From NCBI GenBank assembly GCA_937896115.1, contig CALBLB010000011.1, forward strand, positions 1 to 17,277: a DNA stretch of 17,277 nt, given 5' to 3'. The notes under the pieces were generated by a model that saw only the letters and a list, made by a program, of their open reading frames with translations, made no database searches and was not told the origin of the DNA. A program made the position numbers and the translations under genes. Shown here in pieces: positions 1 to 6,800 of this stretch (position 1 is its first letter; each line of letters begins with the position of its first letter). This DNA comes from an uncultured Succinatimonas sp. (GTDB taxonomy: Bacteria; Pseudomonadota; Gammaproteobacteria; Enterobacterales; Succinivibrionaceae).

Positions 1-21
1 CAAGAAGTATGTCAGATTAAA

Positions 22-55
22 TCATCTTTGAAAGATGACTTGGGCGGATCCCGCC
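22..55. repeat. Two short inverted repeats downstream of ispE
   Basis: An 8-bp inverted repeat, TCATCTTT and AAAGATGA around a single G, occupies 22-38. A second one, GGCGG and CCGCC around ATC, occupies 43-55. They lie 60-100 bases past the ispE stop, so on the minus strand they could be a weak end-of-operon structure. Neither is followed directly by a clean T-run, so I do not call a terminator. Nothing else is recognisable in 1-117, and there is no prs start or tRNA in this stub. Confidence 0.35.
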
Positions 56-117
56 ACCTTGGTAAGCTTTTTTAAATATTTCAATCAGATGCAGACAGTT
101 TAAGTGTTGTTATATTT

Positions 118-1005
118 TTAATGCAAAACTGTTTGGTGCAGTAAAAACTTGTTTAAATCGCTAACTACGGGATTTTCGTTACAAGACGGAGCCATAAATA
201 CTTTGAATTCGTCGTGTCTACTTAGAAAATCGTTAAAAGCATCAGTACATTTTTTTTTACTGCTAAAACGTACGAAACAGGAACTTCCTGATCCGGACAT
301 ACACGCAACGTTACCGTAAGCTGATAACTCGTCTAAAAGCTTTTGTACCTGAGGGTAGCGTTTTATCACGCACGGAGTGAAGCTGTTTTCAAACGGGATC
401 TTTAAAAGTTGTTCAAGCGTACGTACGGGACTGTCGCGTTTTAATTCAGGTAATGCAAAAAGTTCTTTTGTTGGGACTTTACATCCTGGATTTACCACCA
501 GATACCAGCGAGTTGGCAATTTTACTTCCTGTAAGATCTCACCTGTTCCCTGACCGAATGTGGTAGTTCCTTTAATAAATAAAGGCACATCTGCACCGAG
601 ATCGTTCCCCATGGAAATAAGTTCTGCTTCTGAAAGATTAAGATCCCAAATTCTATTTAGCACCAGCAAAGTTGTAGCAGCGTTACCGGATCCACCACCC
701 AATCCTCCGCCTTCTGGCAGACGCTTTATTACACTGATTTTAATACCTTTATTTATTGCATATTTTCTTTTTAACAATGCTGCGGCTTTATAAATAAGAT
801 TTTGTTCCTGAGGAAAATCAAAAGGCCCTTGTATTTCTATAAGACCGTCATTTTGAGCCGATTCAAATGTCATGGTATCGCCGTATTTAAGCACGGTGAA
901 CAAAGTCTGCAGTTTGTGGTAGCCGTTTGTCGTTTTGCCGACTATATAAAGAAAATCGTTAACTTTGCACGGACTTATACATGAAAATACATTATTTGTT
1001 TTCAT
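118..1005 (-). CDS. ispE: 4-diphosphocytidyl-2-C-methyl-D-erythritol kinase (IspE)
   Basis: Cytosolic GHMP-superfamily kinase of the MEP pathway. It phosphorylates the 2-hydroxyl of CDP-methylerythritol with ATP, on the way to IPP and DMAPP. At 295 aa it is near the usual length. It shows the N-terminal KVNDFLYIVGKTTNGYH substrate block (residues 14-30), the ATP-binding loop PEGGGLGGGSGNAA (97-110), the GADVPLF motif containing D139 (the catalytic Asp position), and a late SGSGSSCF glycine/serine loop. The phosphate loop reads GGGSGNAA where GGGSSNAA is usual, a mild substitution. The ATG at 1003-1005 is preceded by a GAGAG ribosome-binding site inside the lolB 3' end, and the two genes overlap by 14 bases, so translation is probably coupled. 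The lolB-ispE order is standard in gammaproteobacteria; prs, the usual next gene, would lie beyond base 1. Confidence 0.96.
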   Translation of the reverse strand: MKTNNVFSCISPCKVNDFLYIVGKTTNGYHKLQTLFTVLKYGDTMTFESAQNDGLIEIQGPFDFPQEQNLIYKAAALLKRKYAINKGIKISVIKRLPEGGGLGGGSGNAATTLLVLNRIWDLNLSEAELISMGNDLGADVPLFIKGTTTFGQGTGEILQEVKLPTRWYLVVNPGCKVPTKELFALPELKRDSPVRTLEQLLKIPFENSFTPCVIKRYPQVQKLLDELSAYGNVACMSGSGSSCFVRFSSKKKCTDAFNDFLSRHDEFKVFMAPSCNENPVVSDLNKFLLHQTVLH

Positions 1006-1609
1006 GAAGGCTCTCTTTTAAAACAAAGGATGAAACGGAGGTCTTGATAGTGTAATCACCGTGTTTTACCGTGACCACTTTGGGGATCCTAAGCCCGTTT
1101 GCTTGCATGATCCCAGAATAACTTATTGAATAACCGTCCCATTGAGCTTTTATTATTCTTCCTTCATTATCAGTTTCCAATTTTCCCTGCGGGATCCCGA
1201 GCAGTATGGGTTTTAATTTGTCAACCGGAATGGAAAAACCGAAGGCTTGTTCAAACATGGCAAAGGCATAGTCGTCACGGTAATTTTTATCCCCTATATT
1301 CAAAGCCAGGGTATTTTCCGTAACCGTAGCTGAAGCCAAACTGTTGCCAAGCGGAGATTTTATAACGAGCAGATAACCGCCGCTTAAACCTTCAAAGTCA
1401 TAAGCTGCGCCGTCACGCTGTCCTTTGGTGAAAACTCCCAAACGACCGGAATTTTTAAAAAAAGTAAGGTTGTGTAATCTTGAATAATTATCTTGCCATG
1501 ACACGAAAGAGTGATTTTCAGTATCCAGATTGCTTGAGCATCCCGTAAGATTAAAAAGCGTCAGGATCACTGCAGTAAAAAAAATTCTGTATCCGTACCT
1601 TTTAAGCAT
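992..1609 (-). CDS. lolB: Outer-membrane lipoprotein receptor LolB
   Basis: LolB is an outer-membrane-anchored lipoprotein. It accepts lipoproteins from the periplasmic chaperone LolA and inserts them into the inner leaflet of the outer membrane. The protein has 205 aa (E. coli LolB is 207). It starts with a basic and hydrophobic signal and a lipobox LTGC, with the lipidated Cys at residue 24 followed by SSN, which is not an Asp+2 inner-membrane retention signal. The mature part has the expected GRLGVFT, FEGLSGGYLLVIKSPLG and WDGYSISYSG segments of the LolA/LolB beta-barrel-like fold. The start codon overlaps the ycaO end by 8 bases (ATGCTTAA), and the gene overlaps ispE by 14 bases. It is therefore the middle gene of a translationally coupled trio. 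Family identity rests on length, lipobox, sequence feel and the lolB-ispE order. Confidence 0.9.
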   Translation of the reverse strand: MLKRYGYRIFFTAVILTLFNLTGCSSNLDTENHSFVSWQDNYSRLHNLTFFKNSGRLGVFTKGQRDGAAYDFEGLSGGYLLVIKSPLGNSLASATVTENTLALNIGDKNYRDDYAFAMFEQAFGFSIPVDKLKPILLGIPQGKLETDNEGRIIKAQWDGYSISYSGIMQANGLRIPKVVTVKHGDYTIKTSVSSFVLKESLHENK

Positions 1610-3359
1610 TTACGGGAACCTCTTTTATTTTCGTATAGATGCGGATCAATTCTTGATGCATGGTAAAACCCTTTAAATCAAGATCGCTTCCGCGCAAACC
1701 GAAGAAACGGGCTTTTCCTTCAAGATGAGCTTTGACTGCACCGAAGGTTTCATCTCCGTAAAGAAAACTCAACGCTTCCTCATAATCTTGCAATTCAAGA
1801 TTTCCTGTAAGTGAGCATTCAAGAGCTTTTTCAAGACAACGGTAAAAACGAAATCTTGAGAGAGGGAAACTGTCTTGGCAGTAACTTAAGGTCCAGCGAC
1901 ACCAAATTAACGCATCGTTAAATTCTTTACCGGCAAGCGCTAATAAACATTTAAGTTCACCAAAGCGTAAAGTCGACCAAGGACTGTCAGGATCCGGCAA
2001 AACACCAAGTTGCTGACAGACCAAGGCTTCGTCTTCAGCCCCGGAATCGTCCAATTCGTGGAAATAGCTTTGGTAGGTTTCGGTATTTTCGTCGGAATCA
2101 GGAAGTGCCAGCAAAGCCTGTTGGAAATCTATAAAAGCATTGGTGTTGTTATAGACAAGATCGTCAACAGGGTAAACTTCACTCATGCCGGGCACGATGA
2201 TGCGATATACGGGGATCCCCAGTTCTTTGTAAGGACGCAGATAAATGTCAAAGCCGAGCTTTGCTATGATGTAGCGCATGGCTTTGTACTGATCATGGGT
2301 ATTACCGTTAAAATCCCACGCAGCAAAGCGAAAGTCCGGACCGCGACGGAACATCTGCATGGGTAAAAGTCCGGTGGAGTCGACAAAATGACTGACGAGA
2401 TTGACCGGATCTGCAGTTTGTTCAAGTTCGAATATCGGAGCTTCGAAATTATCCAAATCAGCAAAGGTTCGGCCTTGTAAAAGTTCCGTTAAAGTTCGGT
2501 CAAGGGCTACTTCAAAAATAGGGTGGGCTCCGAACGAAGCACAACAACTGCCGTTTCCCTGATTGAACAAAACTACGCAAACTACGGGAAAACGACCGCC
2601 CAAGGATGCATCGTAGACTATTGCTTTGAAACCGTGTCCCTGTAATTTTGCAAGTGTATCCTCACTTTTGGGATAGCGTTTTATGATTTCAAGCGGGATC
2701 TTGGGTAAAGACAAGCCTTTTTTGATGATTTCTTTTTTAACGTAGCGTTCAATGATCTCAGAAAGCCCTTGAACCAAAGCTTCGTAATCTGAATTACCGG
2801 CGCTCATGCCGTTGGAGCCGTAGAGATTGTCAAGAAGGTTTATGGGAAAATAGACTATTTCTCCGTTTCTGGCGTTGGTAAACGGTATCGAGCAAACTCC
2901 GCGGCTTGATGATGATGACTGAATATCGACAAGCGAACCTAAATCGATTTCGAGATCTTTGGTATAAAAGCGTCGTAAGGAAGCATTTAATATGTCAGGC
3001 GGTAATTCTTGGGTTTCATCATCGTTTTCATCGATTGCCGTCCATTTTTCATCTTTAAAATGTACGAAAGCTGCTTCAGCGTTACGTTGACCTAAGAAAT
3101 AGTCTGAAAATGACATATGGGTGGAGAGCCGTTCATAGAGCTCTCCGTAGGCAGAGGCCAATGCGGCCAGTTTGCTTGATCCCTTACCGTTTGAATAGAT
3201 CACCGGACAATCGGGAAATTCAAGATGTACAGAAAAAACGTTGGGCAGAGGATTTAGCCAACCGCTCTCGCTTACTTTAAGCTTTAAACGCTCAAGTCCC
3301 TGACGAAAACGTTGGATACTTTGTTCAAGCGGGGCATCTTTGCCTATGAGATTGGTCAT
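1602..3359 (-). CDS. ycaO: YcaO, accessory factor for S12 methylthiotransferase RimO
   Basis: Full-length stand-alone YcaO (585 aa; E. coli YcaO is 586). YcaO-superfamily proteins use ATP to activate amide backbones. E. coli YcaO promotes RimO-dependent beta-methylthiolation of ribosomal protein S12. The opening IGKDAPLEQSIQRF, WLNPLPNVFSVH and NGKGSSKLAALASAYGELYERLS track the E. coli protein closely. The two Sx3E/Ex2R-like ATP/Mg sites are visible at S69-E73-E76-R77 and S200-E201-E204-R205. The C-terminal third is the helical TPR-like region seen in the E. coli type. This architecture, with no azoline dehydrogenase and no precursor peptide nearby, argues against a RiPP cluster. AAAGG lies about 8 bases before the ATG. 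It is the first gene of an overlapping operon with lolB and ispE, an association I do not recognise as the usual one (ycaO sits next to focA-pflB in E. coli). Confidence 0.93.
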   Translation of the reverse strand: MTNLIGKDAPLEQSIQRFRQGLERLKLKVSESGWLNPLPNVFSVHLEFPDCPVIYSNGKGSSKLAALASAYGELYERLSTHMSFSDYFLGQRNAEAAFVHFKDEKWTAIDENDDETQELPPDILNASLRRFYTKDLEIDLGSLVDIQSSSSSRGVCSIPFTNARNGEIVYFPINLLDNLYGSNGMSAGNSDYEALVQGLSEIIERYVKKEIIKKGLSLPKIPLEIIKRYPKSEDTLAKLQGHGFKAIVYDASLGGRFPVVCVVLFNQGNGSCCASFGAHPIFEVALDRTLTELLQGRTFADLDNFEAPIFELEQTADPVNLVSHFVDSTGLLPMQMFRRGPDFRFAAWDFNGNTHDQYKAMRYIIAKLGFDIYLRPYKELGIPVYRIIVPGMSEVYPVDDLVYNNTNAFIDFQQALLALPDSDENTETYQSYFHELDDSGAEDEALVCQQLGVLPDPDSPWSTLRFGELKCLLALAGKEFNDALIWCRWTLSYCQDSFPLSRFRFYRCLEKALECSLTGNLELQDYEEALSFLYGDETFGAVKAHLEGKARFFGLRGSDLDLKGFTMHQELIRIYTKIKEVPVNA

Positions 3360-3418
3360 GCTGAAACCTTTGATTGTAAAATTTGCTGATTTAAAAAAAT
3401 AATTGTCCTGATCTCACC

Positions 3419-3693
3419 TTATGAAAACTTATCTAAAAGGCGGTAAGGAGCAATGTAATGTTTTGATCTTATAAATAAGCTACCTTGTGCTAAGGCGTAT
3501 TTTACAGGTTCAATGTTATTGCCAAATAAAAGAAATTTACGTGTTTCCACGGAAAAAGCAAAAAACGATCTTGCCTTGCGATGATAGCTTATGGTGCGTC
3601 CATGATTGTAAGAGAATTTTTTGATCTTGGCATTTAAAAAAATATTTGTCTTGGCAAAATGATGGCGTCAAACTCATTGCTTAAAAAGTTCAT
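3419..3693 (-). other. Possible frameshifted small gene in the ycaO upstream gap
   Basis: The 349-base gap between ycaO and the next gene has no confident CDS. On the minus strand one frame stays open for 82 codons (3667 to the TAA at 3419-3421) and reads as a Lys/Arg/His-rich peptide ending PYRLLDKFS, but it has no ATG. A different frame starts at an ATG (3691-3693) one base after GGAGG and reads MNFLSNEFDAII before stopping early. One extra T in the TTTT run near 3656-3659 would join the two into a 91-aa protein. This could be a decayed gene, a sequencing error or chance. The Shine-Dalgarno spacing of one base is too short, which counts against it. I recognise no family. Confidence 0.2.
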
Positions 3694-3708
3694 ACCTCCG
3701 GAGTTTAA

Positions 3709-4386
3709 ATGGCTCAAGAAAACGATAAGCCTGCTGACTGTCCAATTCCTCAAAGTAATGCAGAAGAGAAATGCGGATGTGTGTTGGGATGTTGCCGGCA
3801 CCTTAAGAAAACCAGCGCTTATGACAGGTTGCCGGAGACCATTAAGGAAAAAAGAAAAAAACTTGAAAAGGAATTGTCAGAACCAAAATATGAGGATGAA
3901 AGTGTGAGCAGATTTGCATCGAGGATAAGAAAAATCAGAGCAAAAAACAGCATACGTAAAAATACTTTGTTGAATAAAGCCAATGTTCGGGCTTGTGTGA
4001 TCTGTTTTTTACTCTTTGCCTGTTATGTAGGTTATCAAGAATTTTTCGGACCTGACGATACGACGGTTGCCTTTGATGATCTTAAAGCTCGTCTGCCGTT
4101 GAATATAGACGCACATACTGTGCTTGAGAGAGCTTATGAAAATAATGACGGCATGTTTCTTGAGATCAAAAAGGACGGTGATGATTTTACAAAAGGAAGT
4201 GATGAGGAGATAGGACAACGCTTGGATGAGTATTTAAAACGTGCGCCTGCTTTGTGCAAAAACGAATTATTTGGGAAGTACGTAAGATCCGGGAAAGTGC
4301 TTCATGTATCATTGAGCGCAAACGAAGGGCGTCTTAAGCGTAACACCGCTGTGGACTCTTGCCCTGCCGCGTCATCAGTTAGGTAA
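3709..4386 (+). CDS. Hypothetical Cys-rich single-pass membrane protein
   Basis: Unrecognised 225-aa protein. Residues 1-35 hold a cysteine cluster (C11, C22, C24, C28, C29; the core reads KCGCVLGCC) that could bind metal. Residues 36-90 are highly charged and probably helical. One hydrophobic span follows at about 93-110 (VRACVICFLLFACYVGYQ), with the positive residues before it predicting a cytoplasmic N-terminus. The 115-residue C-terminal part would be periplasmic, with two cysteines (C183, C218) that could form a disulfide. The tail pattern, APALCKNELFG then GKVLHVSLSANEGRL ending in a Cys, resembles small periplasmic domains common in gammaproteobacterial hypotheticals, but I cannot name one. 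The ATG at 3709 is chosen for its CCGGAG site five bases upstream. It precedes asd by about 90 bases on the same strand; co-transcription is possible but not shown. Confidence 0.72.
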   Translation: MAQENDKPADCPIPQSNAEEKCGCVLGCCRHLKKTSAYDRLPETIKEKRKKLEKELSEPKYEDESVSRFASRIRKIRAKNSIRKNTLLNKANVRACVICFLLFACYVGYQEFFGPDDTTVAFDDLKARLPLNIDAHTVLERAYENNDGMFLEIKKDGDDFTKGSDEEIGQRLDEYLKRAPALCKNELFGKYVRSGKVLHVSLSANEGRLKRNTAVDSCPAASSVR

Positions 4387-4479
4387 CCGCCTACGGTAAA
4401 CGACGTCGGCAACATCGTCTTCAGATCCTTTCAGATGATGTGTTCCAAGAACAAAACTTAAGATTAACCGAGGATGAAA

Positions 4480-5592
4480 ATGCAAAAATTAGGTTTGGTC
4501 GGTTGGCGCGGTATGGTCGGTTCCGTTTTGATGGAACGTATGCGCTCTGAGAAAGATTTTGATTTGGTGGAGCCGGTATTCTTTTCTACGTCTCAAGCCG
4601 GTATGAAGGCCCCCGTCATCGACGGCAAAGATACCGGATTGTTGCAGGACGGATATGATTTAGATGCGCTCAAGGCAATGGATATAATTATCTCCACCCA
4701 AGGTGGAGATTATACTTCCAAGATCTACAAAGCTTTGCGTCAAACCGGGTGGACAGGCTATTGGATCGATGCGGCCTCTACTTTACGTATGGAGGATGAA
4801 GCCAAAATCATCCTTGATCCTGTCAATCATGACGTGCTTGACCGGGCTTTAAATGACGGTTGCCGTACTTTCGTAGGAGGCAATTGCACCGTATCATTGC
4901 TTTTAATTGCTTTGGCAGGTCTTATCAAAACCGGTAATGTTAAGTGGATCTCTACCCAAACTTATCAGGCAGCTTCAGGAGCCGGTGCTAAAAATATGCG
5001 TGAACTGCTCTTGCAGATGGGCGCTCTTTACAATGAAACCGCTGCAGAGCTTGCCGATCCCGCTTCTTCTATTTTGGTTATTGAGCGTAAGGTGCGTGCC
5101 AAGATGAATGCCGCTGATTTCCCTACGGCTAATTTCGGCGCGGCTTTGGCAGGATCCGTATTGCCCTGGATAGATAAAGAGCTTCCCAACGGTCAAAGCA
5201 GGGAAGAGTGGAAGAGTCAGGCCGAGGCCAATAAGATTTTAGGCTATGAACCAGGTACCCTGCCTATAGACGGAAATTGCGTGCGTATCAGCTCCATGCG
5301 TTGCCACAGTCAGGCAGTGACGATTAAATTGCACAAGGAAATGTCACTTGATGCAATCGAAGATGCCATCAAGAGTGACAACAGCTGGGTGAGAGTGATC
5401 CCCAATCATAAGGAAGTTACCTTAAAAGAACTGACTCCTGCAGCTGTTTCAGGCAGTCTTAATGTTCCCGTGGGCCGTATTCGCAACATGACCTTGGGTA
5501 AAAAGTTTATTTCGGCTTTCACCGTAGGCGATCAGTTGCTTTGGGGGGCAGCAGAGCCTCTGCGTTGCATGTTGCGCCAAATCTTAGGTTAA
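4480..5592 (+). CDS. asd: Aspartate-semialdehyde dehydrogenase
   Basis: NADPH-dependent reduction of aspartyl phosphate to aspartate semialdehyde, the branch-point step for lysine/diaminopimelate, threonine and methionine. With the ATG at 4480 the protein is 370 aa. Visible features are the Rossmann glycine motif GWRGMVGS (8-15), the STSQ segment, the catalytic cysteine C136 in FVGGNCTVSL, the TYQAASGAGA region, and the active-site histidine H276 in RCHSQA. Overall it resembles the E. coli-type Asd closely. An in-frame ATG at 4474 is possible, but the GAGG at 4470-4473 would then touch the start. The 4480 start has correct spacing and matches the E. coli N-terminus length. A strong intrinsic terminator follows at 5627-5658. 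No lysine riboswitch is apparent in the 87-93 bases upstream. Confidence 0.96.
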   Translation: MQKLGLVGWRGMVGSVLMERMRSEKDFDLVEPVFFSTSQAGMKAPVIDGKDTGLLQDGYDLDALKAMDIIISTQGGDYTSKIYKALRQTGWTGYWIDAASTLRMEDEAKIILDPVNHDVLDRALNDGCRTFVGGNCTVSLLLIALAGLIKTGNVKWISTQTYQAASGAGAKNMRELLLQMGALYNETAAELADPASSILVIERKVRAKMNAADFPTANFGAALAGSVLPWIDKELPNGQSREEWKSQAEANKILGYEPGTLPIDGNCVRISSMRCHSQAVTIKLHKEMSLDAIEDAIKSDNSWVRVIPNHKEVTLKELTPAAVSGSLNVPVGRIRNMTLGKKFISAFTVGDQLLWGAAEPLRCMLRQILG

Positions 5593-5609
5593 ATTTAAAA
5601 CTTAAGATT

Positions 5610-6110
5610 TTATTTTGAAAGTTCAGGCTCTGAAGGCAACTCCTTCAGAGCTTTTTTTATGACTGAGCCGATTTCACGTACGTGATAGCAATGTTCAAAC
5701 ATTTGCGCAGGAACCGGATCAAGAAGCCATGAGCGTATCTTAAAAAAAGGCGAATCGTGTTTGAATTTCCACGGAGCAATTGCATATGCTCTTAATGAAA
5801 CGGTACGCAATGCGTTTGCAATATCGTTATGAATAGCCATGGTATAAAGGTACTCACAGTCATCATGTATACCGTCTGCAAGGCGGCAGGAGCCTGAGGA
5901 CAACAGTAAAAATTCATTGGCAATTTGTTCTGCCGACGGGGTAGTGTGAAGTTTTTGGTAGTGTTGCGTCATCGAATACAAAGTCATGCCGACTCCGGTT
6001 ACCCTGTCGTATTGAGGAGAATAGGTAGCAATGGCGCCGTCGTATGTACTGTACAGCATCAACGGTAGATGCCCGTCTTCGCAAAAAATGACGGTGGCGC
6101 TGGTACTCAT
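5610..6110 (-). CDS. Hypothetical protein, 166 aa
   Basis: I do not recognise this protein. It has no signal peptide or membrane span and is predicted cytosolic. It opens MSTSATVIFCEDGHLPLMLY, continues with a STYDGAIATYSP stretch, and has cysteines at 10, 75, 85 and 141. GGAG lies about 10 bases before the ATG, and the reading frame is uninterrupted and free of rare runs, so I judge it real. It converges on asd, whose terminator is encoded within its last codons, so its C-terminal sequence (KALKELPSEPELSK) is constrained by RNA structure. The divergent neighbour starts 180 bases away. The YDGA segment near the front faintly recalls small phage-type hypotheticals, but that is too weak to use. 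Confidence 0.65.
   Translation of the reverse strand: MSTSATVIFCEDGHLPLMLYSTYDGAIATYSPQYDRVTGVGMTLYSMTQHYQKLHTTPSAEQIANEFLLLSSGSCRLADGIHDDCEYLYTMAIHNDIANALRTVSLRAYAIAPWKFKHDSPFFKIRSWLLDPVPAQMFEHCYHVREIGSVIKKALKELPSEPELSK
5627..5658 (+). terminator. Rho-independent terminator of asd, inside the convergent gene
   Basis: A perfect 10-bp stem, GCTCTGAAGG and CCTTCAGAGC around the loop CAACT, is followed by seven T residues (5652-5658). It sits 34 bases after the asd stop. It lies wholly within the last codons of the convergent gene at 5610-6110, where the same bases encode the IKKALKELPSEPE tail. Confidence 0.9.
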
Positions 6111-6289
6111 GCTGAAAATCTCCGATTCTGTGGCTTGCTGTTTAAATACGGTATATCGCTAAAACTTAGTTCTTCTTAGTAGAAATTTTAATTCACGCAG
6201 GAGGTATTTGAATAAGCAAGGACGATTTTCTTCTGCAAATTAAAGATCCTGCGTTTTGATCCGTTGATCTTAATGCGGAGGATATGATC

Positions 6290-6799
6290 ATGCTGGATGA
6301 AAAATTGCGCGATAAAGTGCTCGTTGACGAGTTGCAGCTTGGCAACAGACTCAATGAGTCGGTTGCAAGCGGTGATCGCGCTGATTTTCAACTCTTGTTG
6401 TCCATGCTTTCTGCAGATGTATGTGATGCTCCGCAATTTAATCGCAAGCTATCTCAAAAAGAACCTGAAAATTTAAGAGAAAGGTTTGCCTTGGGAAAAG
6501 AGCAGCGCTTTTATGCTGATAAGCAGGATTTTTCAAAAGGCATAATTCAGTCGCAGCTTTTGCATGATGAAGGTATGGGTGCGGTGTTTTTAAACGATTG
6601 TTTAAATCGCGGCAGCCTTTGTGAATATGAAAGAAAATTAGCTCCTGAAGTTTATGCTGATTTATCCGCACTGGAGCGTCAAAAGTTTATTCATCTAAAC
6701 GATGAAAGTGAACCTTCCTTGTCTGAAATTGCACAGTCGGACGGTTTTGAAATATTACAGGAGGCAGAACTTCTACATCCTGCCTCTGTTTCAGCTTAA
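6290..6799 (+). CDS. VC2046/SO_2500-like family protein of unknown function
   Basis: A 169-aa cytosolic protein. Its N-terminal block, LVDELQLGNRLNESVASGDRA followed by DFQLLLSMLSADV, matches my memory of the VC2046/SO_2500 family described from Vibrio and Shewanella, whose members begin just before this block; no biochemical function is known to me. The rest is acidic and helical, ending in a Pro/Ala tail. I prefer the ATG at 6290 because GGAGG (6277-6281) is eight bases away; the ATG at 6284 is only two bases from it. The same frame stays readable further upstream to 6212 apart from one TGA at 6257-6259, noted in the findings. The gene ends one base before the convergent malY/patB stop, and a weak 7-bp inverted repeat at 6761-6786 is the only candidate terminator. 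Confidence 0.7.
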   Translation: MLDEKLRDKVLVDELQLGNRLNESVASGDRADFQLLLSMLSADVCDAPQFNRKLSQKEPENLRERFALGKEQRFYADKQDFSKGIIQSQLLHDEGMGAVFLNDCLNRGSLCEYERKLAPEVYADLSALERQKFIHLNDESEPSLSEIAQSDGFEILQEAELLHPASVSA

Positions 6800-6800
6800 C

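Noticed and set aside
1..117. tRNA or prs start downstream of ispE
   Set aside because: No cloverleaf or start codon with ribosome-binding site in this stretch on either strand.
1602..3359. YcaO as part of an azole-peptide (RiPP) cluster
   Set aside because: Full-length E. coli-type YcaO with TPR-like C-terminus; no dehydrogenase, E1-like partner, precursor peptide or transporter nearby.
3625..3656. Direct repeat TCTTGGCA or near-copy, 24 bases apart
   Set aside because: Short and isolated; no third copy and no clear promoter to relate it to.
6257..6259. TGA as selenocysteine or as tryptophan (alternative code)
   Set aside because: All recognisable genes in the window are full length under the standard code, two genes end in TGA, and no SECIS-like hairpin is evident directly after this TGA.
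6761..6791. GAGGCAG and CTGCCTC inverted repeat at the 3' end of the VC2046-like gene, as a terminator
   Set aside because: Twelve-base loop and only TGTTT after the stem; too weak to list as a terminator, although the one-base gap between convergent genes means one may be needed.
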